IMG/VR virus record: IMGVR_UViG_3300035070_001339
Coordinates: 1 to 36,950 of that record
DNA length: 36,950 nucleotides
Reading direction: 5' to 3' (one strand)
Source of the DNA: a virus
The notes under the pieces are model-generated. The model had not been told where the DNA came from, did no database searches, and worked only from the letters and a program-made list of their open reading frames with translations. The position numbers and the translations under genes are program-made. This document shows positions 1 through 8,601 of this stretch, one piece after another (within the stretch, counting starts at the first letter, position 1; the number at the start of each line of letters is the position of its first letter).

Positions 1-60
1 AAAAGATTGGCAATCAGAACATGTTCATTCTCCGGATGTTTTTAAACATAGAACTTTTAA

Positions 61-759
61 AAATCCCTATGGTGCTATGATGCTAATGAGAATGTAGGGA
101 TTGGTACAGCTAGTCCAGACTCTAGTGTTAAGTTACACGTACAAGGTGCTATAGGCTCAACTAATGGTACAGCGTCAGCACCGACACATACGTTCTATGG
201 TGATTCTAACACAGGAATGTTTAGAGCTGCCGCTGATACATTAGGTTTGTCTACCAACGGCTCAGAACGAGCACGCATAGACAGCTCGGGTAATCTGTTG
301 GTTAACTGTACAACACCACCCTCAGCCTCTGTAGGCGGCGCAGGTTTTATTAAATCAGTGAACGGAGCAGATTTATACTTATCCACAACGGTAACCACTG
401 GTGATGCGTTAGCTCTTTTGTACAACCCCAATGGTCTTATTGGTAGTATTACAGCATCGGGTTCAGCTGTAAGTTTTAATGAAACTTCAGACGAGCGAGT
501 AAAAGAAAACATACAAGACACAGCTCATGCTGTTGACATTAATGATATACAGATTCGTCAGTTTGATTGGAAAGCTGATGGCAGTCACCAACGTTACGGT
601 GTTATTGCTCAAGAGTTAAATGAAGTTTACCCTGAAGCGGTTTATTCCCCTGAAGACAAAGACGCATTAATGGGTGTGGACTACAGTAAACTTGTACCAC
701 TGTTAGTAAAAGAAATACAGCAACTTAAAACACGAATTGAAACTTTGGAGAATAACTAA
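61..759 (+). CDS. Tail fibre, C-terminal part with S74 intramolecular chaperone (5' end missing)
   Basis: The reading frame is open from 61, after an in-frame stop at 58-60, and shows fibre repeats (GNVGIG-type, then SERARIDSSGNLLV) before a C-terminal peptidase S74 domain. In that family the domain trimerises the fibre and then cuts itself off with a Ser-Lys pair; here SDERVK (S and K five residues apart) fits that pair. A C-terminal helix follows. The ATG at 217 lies inside a conserved fibre motif (NTGMFRAAADTLG), so it is unlikely to be the true start. The first 60-75 bases do not continue the fibre frame, so the 5' part is missing or the contig start is chimeric. The last 77 bp of the window are identical to 469-545. 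Confidence 0.85.
   Translation, partial: KSLWCYDANENVGIGTASPDSSVKLHVQGAIGSTNGTASAPTHTFYGDSNTGMFRAAADTLGLSTNGSERARIDSSGNLLVNCTTPPSASVGGAGFIKSVNGADLYLSTTVTTGDALALLYNPNGLIGSITASGSAVSFNETSDERVKENIQDTAHAVDINDIQIRQFDWKADGSHQRYGVIAQELNEVYPEAVYSPEDKDALMGVDYSKLVPLLVKEIQQLKTRIETLENN
469..545 (+). repeat. 77-bp exact repeat, copy 1 (also at 36874-36950)
   Basis: Bases 469-545 are identical to the last 77 bases of the window. They encode the start of the S74 domain. Upstream of the repeat the two fibre copies differ. Confidence 0.95.
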
Positions 760-1043
760 TGATTAATATTGTAAATTTAGAACGTGAACCAGATAACAAC
801 GGAATTGTAATTGTTCATTGGACAGCCTCAAAAGTCGATGGAGACTTCACAGCCAACACATACGGCACGAAGTCATTCACACCTGACCCAGAAGCTGAGG
901 GCTTTACAGCCTTTGAAGACTTGACGCAAGAAGCTGTAGTCGGGTGGTTTACTGAGGAAGAAGTTGAGCAAATCGAGAGTGTCTTAGACGCTGACTTAGC
1001 GGCACAGGCTGAACCAAAAGTAATCAGCGGCACACCTTGGTAA
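759..1043 (+). CDS. Hypothetical small fibre-associated protein (94 aa)
   Basis: The start overlaps the fibre stop (TAATG), so translation is probably coupled. The protein is acidic and ends in ISGTPW. I recall similar small proteins with a terminal PW next to fibre genes in podoviruses, but I cannot assign a function. It has no signal peptide or membrane segment. A fibre chaperone or a minor virion role is possible, inferred only from position. Confidence 0.75.
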   Translation: MINIVNLEREPDNNGIVIVHWTASKVDGDFTANTYGTKSFTPDPEAEGFTAFEDLTQEAVVGWFTEEEVEQIESVLDADLAAQAEPKVISGTPW

Positions 1044-1052
1044 GGAGTTGAC

Positions 1053-1334
1053 ATGAGTGAAGATAGACTCAACAGAATTGAACAGAAGTTAGACCGCTTA
1101 GTAGACGTTGTTGAGTCTATAGCTCGTGTAGAAGAAAAGATGGCGGCTAACGATTCTAAACTAAATCGCCTAGAGTTTCGCATGGACGGTTTAGAAGGCG
1201 AGTTAGACGAAGTAAACAAGGTTGCACGAGATAACTCAGGAGTGGCTAAGTTTGCCGATAAAGTCTTCTGGTTGTTTGTTGGTGGTCTAGTGTCACTGGC
1301 TGTGTGGGCTATGAAGTCAGGAGTTAGTGCGTGA
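1053..1334 (+). CDS. Coiled-coil protein with C-terminal membrane helix (XhlA/holin-accessory-like)
   Basis: A good Shine-Dalgarno (AAGGAG) lies just before the ATG. Residues 1-65 form heptad-rich coiled coil (RLNRIEQKLDRLVDVVESIA and a second block NRLEFRMDGLEGELDEV). A membrane helix follows at about residues 72-88 (VFWLFVGGLVSLAVWAM). This layout matches XhlA-type lysis accessory proteins, which work with a holin at the inner membrane. The next gene overlaps and looks like a holin, which supports a lysis role. Function is inferred from architecture and position. Confidence 0.75.
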   Translation: MSEDRLNRIEQKLDRLVDVVESIARVEEKMAANDSKLNRLEFRMDGLEGELDEVNKVARDNSGVAKFADKVFWLFVGGLVSLAVWAMKSGVSA

Positions 1335-1699
1335 TGGGTATTTTGAGTAAGATTTTCGGTAGCGGAGACGTCATTGAGAAAGGCTTAGATTTGATTGATA
1401 GCTTTCACACGTCAGACGAGGAGTTAATCAAAGCTAACACAGATGCTAAGAGAGAGCTTCTAACGGCTTATGCGCCCTTTAAACTAGCTCAACGATACTT
1501 AGCCCTACTTTTCTCTGTTACGTTCATAGGGAGCTTCCTGCTTGTTCTGGGGATGTCTCTGAGTGGTAAGGCTGACGTTGATGTTGTTCGTCAAGTCTTG
1601 TCTGAATTCTACATTGGTGAGATAATGTTATCCATCATATTGTTCTACTTCGGTGGCGGTGCTTTCGAAGGTATTATTAATAAAACAAAAGGTAAATAA
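1331..1699 (+). CDS. Putative holin
   Basis: The 122-aa protein has a charged N-terminal half (TSDEELIKANTDAKRELL) and then hydrophobic segments near residues 60-80 (LALLFSVTFIGSFLLVLGMS) and 95-112 (IMLSIILFYFGGGAFEGI). This resembles the '3TM holin' type of phage and gene-transfer-agent release proteins. GTG at 1331 sits 7 bases after AGGAG; ATG at 1334 is the alternative. It overlaps the stop of the coiled-coil membrane gene. The GH24 lysozyme it would release lies far away, beside the terminase genes. Holin is likely but not proven. Confidence 0.65.
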   Translation: MMGILSKIFGSGDVIEKGLDLIDSFHTSDEELIKANTDAKRELLTAYAPFKLAQRYLALLFSVTFIGSFLLVLGMSLSGKADVDVVRQVLSEFYIGEIMLSIILFYFGGGAFEGIINKTKGK

Positions 1700-1701
1700 A
1701 T

Positions 1702-1875
1702 ATGTCAGCTAAATTATATAAAGCTCCAAAGTGTTCTACTGGTAAGAAAGCTCCACAAAAGAAAAAGGCTCTACCTAAAGACTTAGACTTCAGTAAGATG
1801 AAGAAAGCAGGTAATGCTAATGAACGTGCTTCAGTTGACCAACAGGCTCGTGGTAAATCTAAGAAAGGCTACTAG
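1702..1875 (+). CDS. Small lysine-rich basic protein (57 aa)
   Basis: ATG at 1702 follows the holin-like stop by two bases, and TAG at 1873-1875 lies two bases before the next ATG. The product starts MSAKLYKAPKCSTGKKAPQK, is rich in Lys and Gly, and has no hydrophobic segment. The tight packing in a structural operon suggests a real gene. A DNA-contacting minor virion protein is possible, but I do not recognise it. Confidence 0.65.
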   Translation: MSAKLYKAPKCSTGKKAPQKKKALPKDLDFSKMKKAGNANERASVDQQARGKSKKGY

Positions 1876-1877
1876 TC

Positions 1878-2216
1878 ATGATTAAGAAATCCTCAGCATT
1901 AACCACGACAGCATCCTTACAGACTATCTATACAGTACCTAACGGTAAACGTGCAGAGTGGAAGATGCTGTGGATTAGTAATGTTAGTGGCAGTAACGGT
2001 ACGTTTGATGTTACGTATTACAATAAAGCTAATGATACAACTTTTTCATTCTTTGATGACCATATTCTATCTGCTAAAGACTTCTTTCAGATAGGTGGTG
2101 AATACTATGAGTTTGTTACAATGTACGAAGGTGACTACATTCAGATTAGCGCTACACAGCCTATGACAGCTGTTGCATCTGTAATAGAACATAACGACAT
2201 TATCCAAGGAGGTTAA
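1878..2216 (+). CDS. Small structural protein, beta-rich (112 aa)
   Basis: The protein looks like a small beta-sandwich: short alternating strands, an N-terminal IYTVPNGKRAEWKMLWISNV stretch and a C-terminal EGDYIQIS-type strand. Similar proteins that begin with a 'T.YTVP.G' strand occur in marine phage virions, so a minor tail or capsid-decoration role is reasonable. It lies between two small genes in the tail operon. Family placement is from memory only. Confidence 0.65.
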   Translation: MIKKSSALTTTASLQTIYTVPNGKRAEWKMLWISNVSGSNGTFDVTYYNKANDTTFSFFDDHILSAKDFFQIGGEYYEFVTMYEGDYIQISATQPMTAVASVIEHNDIIQGG

Positions 2217-2217
2217 C

Positions 2218-2502
2218 ATGCCTACTAAGAAAGACCCTAGACTCGAACGAGTAGGTGTCTCGGGCTACAACAAACCAAAGAAAACACCTAGTCATCCGAC
2301 TAAGTCACACGTTGTAGTCGCTAAAGATGGTGACAAGGTTAAGACTATTAGGTTTGGACAGCAGGGTGTCAGTGGTGCAGGTAAGAGTCCTAAGACAGAA
2401 AGTGAAAAGGCTCGTAAGAAGTCGTTCAAGGCTCGTCATGCAAGTAACATAAGCAAAGGTAAGATGTCTGCTGCATTTTGGGCTGATAAGGTTAAGTGGT
2501 GA
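2218..2502 (+). CDS. Basic conserved marine-phage protein (94 aa), function unknown
   Basis: AGGAGG lies right before the start. The product is strongly basic, starts MPTKKDPRLERVGVSGYNKP, and contains TKSHVVVAKDGDKVKTIRFG and ends KGKMSAAFWADKVKW. I recognise this as a compact protein found in many marine tailed phages, but its function is not known to me. High charge and the conserved Trp-rich end suggest nucleic-acid or virion contact. Its position in the tail operon fits a virion component. Confidence 0.75.
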   Translation: MPTKKDPRLERVGVSGYNKPKKTPSHPTKSHVVVAKDGDKVKTIRFGQQGVSGAGKSPKTESEKARKKSFKARHASNISKGKMSAAFWADKVKW

Positions 2503-2506
2503 TTAT

Positions 2507-4843
2507 ATGGGTATGGTAAAAGTAGATTATGGAAATCCCAGTGGCTTGTCAGGTCTATTCAAGTTAGACCCTTCGAAGTTTAACTTTAGCGCTTATGCTC
2601 CTACGGCTGAACCTGAACCTGAGGCTGTCACAGACCCTATAGCTGTTGTTTCAAATAACACACCGGATGCACAAGTAGATGTACTTGAGGATGAAGGTAC
2701 GGTAGCTGTTACTGTTCCTACTCATGTTCAACAAACTATGAATGAGCTAAAGGGTAAAGACCTGACTGATGATTTGAATGTCAATCCTTTTCTTAATGCA
2801 TCTCCTACAACATTTAATAATATTAGAGATTTGACATCCAATATTCCTGTTTCTTCGGGTGGTAATACTAACGGTAGTTTTTTAGATGTTGGAGCAGGTC
2901 AGACAGGTATTAGTTCTAATGTCGATTATGGTGTAGGCGCTGAAAAGGCTTATGATTTACTGGATGGTGTATTGGAGTCTAATAGTGATATTGAAGATAT
3001 CAATAACTATCTTAAAAGTGAACAGTTTGGTAGTTATATGTCAGAGTATGATGACCGTCTTTCTACCCTAGGCGATTACAAACGAGCGGAAGGTGCTACA
3101 ACTAATTTATTAAATCAAGTTGGTCTTTCTAAAGCGTTAGGTGTTCAAGGTAAATATGGTGGATATAAGAACTATACATACAATGGAGAAACTAATCAGT
3201 ATGAACTAACAGGCGACACCGAGAAGAGTGCGTTTGAAGCAGCAGCTCCAGATATTATTGTAGGGGTAGCAACTGCTGCAGCTACAGCAGGGTTAGGGAG
3301 TGCTTTAGGGGCAACTGTGGGAGCTACAGGAGCTGCCGGCACAGCTGCCACAAATGCTGTAGCAAGTGCAGTAGTTCAACAACTTACAACAGGTGAAATA
3401 GACCCTACAAAGGTAGCACTTGCTGCTCTAGGTGGTGCGCTACAAGGAGCTGAGGCTGCAGATGCAGCAGCTAACGCAGACTTGGCAGGGGCTTATGCTG
3501 ACTTTGGTGTGGACAGTGTTGAATACGCTAACGCGTTATCCACAGCTAACGAAGCTACATCTACTCTAGAAGTTATAAGTAATATTAGCACAGGTGTTGA
3601 TATTGTAAGCGCTGTAGAAGATAAGAATATTATTAAGGCTTTTGATTTAACAGCAGGGATGATGGATTCTCCTACTCTCAATGCAACTGTCTCTAAGCAA
3701 CTATCTAATGTAGTTCCTGAGAATTATTTAGATGCTGCTACAAACGCAGTAATTAGAGCAGGTTCAACTGCTATTCAAGGTGGCGATGTAGGTGAAGTAC
3801 TGCAAGACTCTACTAATGAATTTCTAATTGAGCAGTACGCTACGGAGAAAGCTGTTCAAGAAAGATTTGGATTCGAAGGAGACTGGGCTAAAACAGCTTC
3901 ACGTACTATATCATCTATAGCTACGGACACGCTAAAAGGCGACAGCTCTCAAGACATAGCGCTATCCGGTTTAGAAACTTTCCTAGATAATGCTATTAGG
4001 CTTATTCCAGAGGGTGAAGACTCTGCAGACTACTTAGCTGATGCTGAGAAATGGTGGCATGAAAATGTGGAAGACCCTTTACAAAACTGGTGGCAGGAAG
4101 TAGAAGGTACGCGTGAAGCTATCGAGCAACCATTTGAAGATGCTTATAACTTTGCGGTCGGTGCAGGGCAAGCTGCTCTAGATTCTGTAGACGCAGGAAT
4201 AAGAGCTGTCCCAACAACTAAAAAGGACTGGGAAGACGCTGTAGAAACAGTTAATAATACTGTTGTAGACCCTGTTGTTGAAACTGTGCGTGAAACAGGT
4301 AGACAAGCTGAAGATGTCTATGACACAGTTGAAGACTACGTTAAAGAAGAAGTAGCTCCTACTGTAAGAGAAACTGGCAGAGGTGTCAGGGAGGCTGTTG
4401 ACCCCATATCTAATGCTGTAAGAGAAACAGGTCGAACTCTTGAAGAAGGTTATGATGTAGTTGAAGATTATGTCAAGGAAGAGGTAGCTCCTGCCGTTAG
4501 AGATACTGGTAGAGATATACGTGAATTCTTTGACACTGATGGTGCGGATAATCCTGATATTAACATTCCTAGTGTAGACATCCCTGACGTTGATACTCCT
4601 AGTGTTAGTGGCAGTCTTAACGGGTATAAGAGATATCAGGACTACTACTATGATGACACGGACTTAGTTACAAACCCTCTACTATCTACTAGCTCTCAAC
4701 GTATTAAAGACCTAACTGGTTCTTTAACACAGGAGAAAGAGATTGAGAAGGCGAGAATAGCTAAAATTTTAGCTGATGAACAAGAACGTAAGCGTAGGAC
4801 TAAACCTGTATATGGTATAGACCCTAGACTTACAGTAGGATAA
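2507..4843 (+). CDS. Large virion protein with Ala/Gly-rich and VRETGR-repeat regions
   Basis: The 778-aa protein is Pro/Glu-rich at the N terminus. It has an Ala/Gly hydrophobic stretch near residues 245-325, which might insert in a membrane. From about 590 to 680 an imperfect repeat appears twice (VRETGR, then an EDYVKEEVAP block, then VR-TGR) and looks helical and amphipathic. The C terminus is basic. Size and composition resemble internal virion or ejection proteins. The Shine-Dalgarno is weak; ATG at 2513 is an alternative start. It lies just before the tail tubular genes. No enzymatic motif was found. Confidence 0.7.
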   Translation: MGMVKVDYGNPSGLSGLFKLDPSKFNFSAYAPTAEPEPEAVTDPIAVVSNNTPDAQVDVLEDEGTVAVTVPTHVQQTMNELKGKDLTDDLNVNPFLNASPTTFNNIRDLTSNIPVSSGGNTNGSFLDVGAGQTGISSNVDYGVGAEKAYDLLDGVLESNSDIEDINNYLKSEQFGSYMSEYDDRLSTLGDYKRAEGATTNLLNQVGLSKALGVQGKYGGYKNYTYNGETNQYELTGDTEKSAFEAAAPDIIVGVATAAATAGLGSALGATVGATGAAGTAATNAVASAVVQQLTTGEIDPTKVALAALGGALQGAEAADAAANADLAGAYADFGVDSVEYANALSTANEATSTLEVISNISTGVDIVSAVEDKNIIKAFDLTAGMMDSPTLNATVSKQLSNVVPENYLDAATNAVIRAGSTAIQGGDVGEVLQDSTNEFLIEQYATEKAVQERFGFEGDWAKTASRTISSIATDTLKGDSSQDIALSGLETFLDNAIRLIPEGEDSADYLADAEKWWHENVEDPLQNWWQEVEGTREAIEQPFEDAYNFAVGAGQAALDSVDAGIRAVPTTKKDWEDAVETVNNTVVDPVVETVRETGRQAEDVYDTVEDYVKEEVAPTVRETGRGVREAVDPISNAVRETGRTLEEGYDVVEDYVKEEVAPAVRDTGRDIREFFDTDGADNPDINIPSVDIPDVDTPSVSGSLNGYKRYQDYYYDDTDLVTNPLLSTSSQRIKDLTGSLTQEKEIEKARIAKILADEQERKRRTKPVYGIDPRLTVG

Positions 4844-4852
4844 GGAAAAGAA

Positions 4853-5497
4853 ATGACCTATTTAGAACTAGTTAACGCTGTACTGCGTAAGCTTAGAGAA
4901 GATGAGGTTGGTGTAGTCAATGAAAGCGATTACAGTAAACTTATTGGAGACTTCGTTAATGACGCATTAAATGTAGTGGAGTCCTCTTGGGATTGGAGTA
5001 GCTTACGTGAGTCTCTTGTAATCTCCACCACTCCGAATGTTGATACATACCCTCTTGCTGGCTTCGGTATTCGTGGCGAAGTAATGAGTATTTATAATAT
5101 CACTAACAAAACTGAGTTACGCTATCACAGCAAGGCATATATCGTAGACCAGCAGACTCGTGCTGTTGGTGCAGGTAAGCCTCGCTATTACACATTAAAT
5201 GGTACAGATAGTAATAATGATACTAATCTTATTGTCTATCCAAACCCTGACGATACGTACACACTAGAAGCTAATGTGGTACTGCGTAATCAATCGATGA
5301 GTGCTGACGCTGATAGTACAAAGCTTCCTACACAACCTATCATCCAGTACGCTTTTGCATATGCATTACGTGAACGAGGTGAGACTGGTGGTCAAGGAGC
5401 TATGGAGCAGCTTGTTATGGCTCAAACAGACTTAGCTAATGCTATTGCCCTAGATGCTGGTAATAACGCTGGTGAACTCATCTTTGATGTACTATAG
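4853..5497 (+). CDS. Tail tubular protein A-like (T7 gp11-type)
   Basis: The 214-aa product starts with helices typical of gp11-type proteins (MTYLELVNAVLRKLREDEV, then a DFVNDALNVVESSWDWSSLR segment), followed by beta-rich sequence and a C-terminal helical region. T7 gp11 forms the ring between portal and nozzle and has about this length. The start has a good Shine-Dalgarno (AAGGAAAAGAA). The larger nozzle-like gene follows at once, the same order as T7 genes 11 and 12. Confidence 0.75.
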   Translation: MTYLELVNAVLRKLREDEVGVVNESDYSKLIGDFVNDALNVVESSWDWSSLRESLVISTTPNVDTYPLAGFGIRGEVMSIYNITNKTELRYHSKAYIVDQQTRAVGAGKPRYYTLNGTDSNNDTNLIVYPNPDDTYTLEANVVLRNQSMSADADSTKLPTQPIIQYAFAYALRERGETGGQGAMEQLVMAQTDLANAIALDAGNNAGELIFDVL

Positions 5498-5505
5498 GGG
5501 GTAGC

Positions 5506-7005
5506 ATGGCTAAACCATTACAGACAGTTACCATTCAGGCTCCGGGCTTCTACGGTTTAAATACTGAAGATAGCCCCACCTCTTTAACAGAGCAATATGC
5601 CTTGGATGCGACTAACTGTGTAATTGACCAATTCGGTCGGATAGGTGCACGTAAAGGGTGGAGCTATTTAAATCAAGATTCGACAGACCCTATAGTGAGT
5701 GTTGGAGAATATATCAATAACTCTGGAGAGAGTGAGATTATCTCAACCACTGGAGCTAGTATCTATGCCGGCAAAACTTCCTTAACGGATATTACTCCTG
5801 CAAGTTATGGGATTAATAGTGGAAACTTTGCACACGCTAGTTTCAATGACTATCACTTCCTATTTGCTGCAGACCAAGAACCTTTATACTATGATGGAAC
5901 TACTTGTGACCTAATTAGTAACAACTCATTCTACAGTGGGACAGTGCCACAAGGTGATATAGTTGTAGGTGGTTTTGGTAGATTGTGGGTGACAGGGACA
6001 ACCGCCAATAATGATAAGATTTTCTTTTCAGACCTTTTGAATGGTTTTGCATGGGACACAGGCTCATCCGGCTCTATCGATATCTCAAAGGTTTGGGTAG
6101 CAGGTCAAGACAGAATCACTGCACTAGCTATACATAATAGCTTTTTAATTATATTCGGTGAACGTCAGATTATAATATATGAAGGTGCTAGTGACCCTGC
6201 AACAATGTCTCTAGTTGACACTATCTCAGGCATAGGTTGTATAGCTCGTGATAGCATACAGAGTACTGGTGCTGATTTACTATTCCTATCTGATTCAGGG
6301 ATTGCATCTCTCAACCGTATTGTTCAGACTAAATCTCTACCCATCTTAGATATAACACGTAATGTTAGACTTACATTTATGACAGAGATTCGCTCCGAGA
6401 CTGGTGTTATAAAAACTGTGTTCAGTCAAGAAGAAGCCTTCTACCTTGTCCGTCTTCCATCTCTTGGTGTCACTTGGTGTTTTGATGTCAGAGCGCCGTT
6501 AGAGAATGGTGCTTTCAGGGTGACTAAATGGGAAGGTCATACAGGTACATGTTTCGTAAGAGATAAATCAGGTGACTTAATTATAGGTGTTAGTGATGGA
6601 CTTGCGTTGTATAATGGATACAGCGATAATGGTAGTAGCTATCATATGTCTTATTTCACAAACTACTTAGACTTCGGTGCACCTAGTAATTTAAAACTAC
6701 TTAAGAACTTAAAGATAACAGTTATAGGTGGTTCAGATACAGATGTTACACTTAACTGGGGCTATGACTATAGCTACTCTTACAAGAAGAAACGCTTCAC
6801 ATTAAGCGCACAAGTAATAGCAGAATATAATGTAGCTGAATATAACGAGGGTGAATTTAACGCAGGTGTATTAGTTAATAGACCTACAGTTAATGCTGCT
6901 GGTGGTGGTCAAGTTGTACAGCTTGGTATCGAAGCAGAAGTTAATGGCGCACCAGTTTCTATACAGCGTATGACAGCACAAGCAATAATAGGAAGGACTA
7001 TTTAA
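5506..7005 (+). CDS. Tail tubular protein B-like (tail nozzle)
   Basis: The 499-aa, beta-rich protein has the N-terminal pattern APGFYGLNTEDSP, later ALDATNCVIDQFGRIGARKGW, which is common in podovirus nozzle or stabilisation proteins. It lies directly after the gp11-like gene with a strong Shine-Dalgarno (GGGGG). It is shorter than T7 gp12 (about 790 aa), so a compact marine form is likely. The stop overlaps the next start (TAATG). Confidence 0.65.
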   Translation: MAKPLQTVTIQAPGFYGLNTEDSPTSLTEQYALDATNCVIDQFGRIGARKGWSYLNQDSTDPIVSVGEYINNSGESEIISTTGASIYAGKTSLTDITPASYGINSGNFAHASFNDYHFLFAADQEPLYYDGTTCDLISNNSFYSGTVPQGDIVVGGFGRLWVTGTTANNDKIFFSDLLNGFAWDTGSSGSIDISKVWVAGQDRITALAIHNSFLIIFGERQIIIYEGASDPATMSLVDTISGIGCIARDSIQSTGADLLFLSDSGIASLNRIVQTKSLPILDITRNVRLTFMTEIRSETGVIKTVFSQEEAFYLVRLPSLGVTWCFDVRAPLENGAFRVTKWEGHTGTCFVRDKSGDLIIGVSDGLALYNGYSDNGSSYHMSYFTNYLDFGAPSNLKLLKNLKITVIGGSDTDVTLNWGYDYSYSYKKKRFTLSAQVIAEYNVAEYNEGEFNAGVLVNRPTVNAAGGGQVVQLGIEAEVNGAPVSIQRMTAQAIIGRTI

Positions 7006-7238
7006 TGAGTAACTACACTAAAACAACTAACTTTGCGGTTAAGGACACCTTAGCCTCAGGGAACCCTGCAAAGATTATCAAGGGCTCTGAAATAGATACA
7101 GAGTTTAATAACATTCAAACCAACGTGGCAACAAAATCTGATACAGCTAGTCCTACTTTCACAGGGACAGTTACAGCTCCTACTTTGAATGTAGTTGGCA
7201 CACTAACAGCAGGTACTATTGATGGAGGTACATACTAA
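7005..7238 (+). CDS. Short protein resembling a fibre N-terminal adaptor (77 aa)
   Basis: The product reads like the first domain of a tail fibre: TTNFAVKDTLASGNPAKIIKG, then a GSEIDTEFNNI helix and a PTFTGTVTAP beta repeat. In other phages such a sequence begins a long fibre gene, but here it ends after 77 residues. It is coupled on both sides by TAATG overlaps. It may be a stand-alone adaptor on the nozzle to which the fibre binds, or a remnant of a lost fibre. Confidence 0.6.
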   Translation: MSNYTKTTNFAVKDTLASGNPAKIIKGSEIDTEFNNIQTNVATKSDTASPTFTGTVTAPTLNVVGTLTAGTIDGGTY

Positions 7239-8587
7239 TGGCTGATATTGAACAAATTTTAGCTTCAGTCGGTGGCGCAGGCGCAGCAGGTTTAGCAGCA
7301 TACAAGGGTATGCAGCAAGGGCAAGAGGACTTAGGTCTTATTGGTCAACAGTTATCACCTATGTATGATGCTATTAGCTCAGGTGTCCAATCTAGTGCTG
7401 AATTCAAACCCTTTACTGTGACAAGTGGTGCAGGTACTGGTAGCTTTACCAATGGTCAATTAAACCTATCTCCTAACGTAGTTCAAACTGGCTTGCAAAA
7501 TCAAGCTCAGAGTATGCTAGGTAATGTAGGTTCTACTGCTAACGTCAGTGGTTTACAGAATCAAGCATTCACTGGTGCAGGTACAGCACTAGGTATGGGC
7601 AGTGGTGCATTTGCATCAGGCTTAGGTGGCATGTACGGAGCTATGGGAGAGAATCAGATTAGTCAGGCTGGAGTTCCTTCTAACTTAGCTGCCTTACAAG
7701 GACAGTTTGCTCAACAAGGTATGTCACAACAGTCAGGTAGTTTAGGTGGTTTAACAGGACAACTTCAGCAAGCAGCTAGTGGTGCATTCGGTGGAGTAGC
7801 TCCAACTGCTCAGTCAGTTTATGACCAAATTAGAGCTACACAATCTCCAGAAGAAGAACGTCAACGTATAGCATTGGAGAATCGTTTAGCTGCTCAAGGT
7901 AGATTAGGTCTACAGACTAGCATGTATGGCGGTACACCTGAACAGTTCTCTATGGACAAGGCACAAGCAGAAGCTCGTAACTCAGCATCTCTACAGGCTA
8001 TGTCAATGGCTGACCAGTTGGCTACATCTCAACAGTCTCGTGCATCACAGCTTGCACAGCTTGGTATGAGTGCTGAACAAATTGATAGCCAGTTAGCTAG
8101 TGAAGGTTTAGCTCGTCAAGCACAGAGTGCAGGACTAGCAGGAAGTCTCGCTCAAACAGGAGAGGGCATCTCTGCACAGCAACAACAACTAGGTCAAGGT
8201 TTACTAGGTTTAGGTCTAGAGGCTCAACAGCTTGGTGGTAGCTTAGGTGCTCAGGATATTGCTAATGCAGCCTCTATGTTTGGTATCGGTCAACAAGCTA
8301 CAACTATGCCATATCAGGAACAGGCTCTACAGCTTGGTAACATTCAATCTGCATTAACAGCGTCTGGTATTCCATTAGAGCAGCAATTAGCAGCTACTGG
8401 TATGGGCTTAACAGCACAGCAACAAGAGCTAGAACGTCAGCAACAGTATGCTAACCTACTTGCTAACTTAGGTCTATCTGAAACAGGATTGATGAAAGAC
8501 TTAGCGTTAAGTGATTCTACACTTACTCAAGAGTACATTAAATCTCTTGGTAACATTGGTGCAGGTTTAGCTGGTATTGAATTTTAA
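7238..8587 (+). CDS. Gln/Ala/Gly-rich internal virion protein candidate
   Basis: The 449-aa product is very rich in Gln, Ala, Gly and Leu, with long predicted amphipathic helices (for example GQLQQAASGAFGG and repeated LAQLG/QQQLG blocks). It has no Cys and no catalytic motif. It is the first of three large genes after the tail tube, the place where T7 keeps its internal core proteins gp14, gp15 and gp16. An ejection role, forming a channel in the cell envelope, is inferred from position and composition. Confidence 0.65.
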   Translation: MADIEQILASVGGAGAAGLAAYKGMQQGQEDLGLIGQQLSPMYDAISSGVQSSAEFKPFTVTSGAGTGSFTNGQLNLSPNVVQTGLQNQAQSMLGNVGSTANVSGLQNQAFTGAGTALGMGSGAFASGLGGMYGAMGENQISQAGVPSNLAALQGQFAQQGMSQQSGSLGGLTGQLQQAASGAFGGVAPTAQSVYDQIRATQSPEEERQRIALENRLAAQGRLGLQTSMYGGTPEQFSMDKAQAEARNSASLQAMSMADQLATSQQSRASQLAQLGMSAEQIDSQLASEGLARQAQSAGLAGSLAQTGEGISAQQQQLGQGLLGLGLEAQQLGGSLGAQDIANAASMFGIGQQATTMPYQEQALQLGNIQSALTASGIPLEQQLAATGMGLTAQQQELERQQQYANLLANLGLSETGLMKDLALSDSTLTQEYIKSLGNIGAGLAGIEF

Positions 8588-8601
8588 GAGGAACTAATAA
8601 C

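Noticed and set aside
1-97. In-frame join of the window end to frame 2 at the window start
   Set aside because: 36950 joins base 2 in frame to a stop at 95, but the S74 domain would be lost after VDIN; the 77-bp overlap with 469-545 explains the end better. One-in-three chance event.
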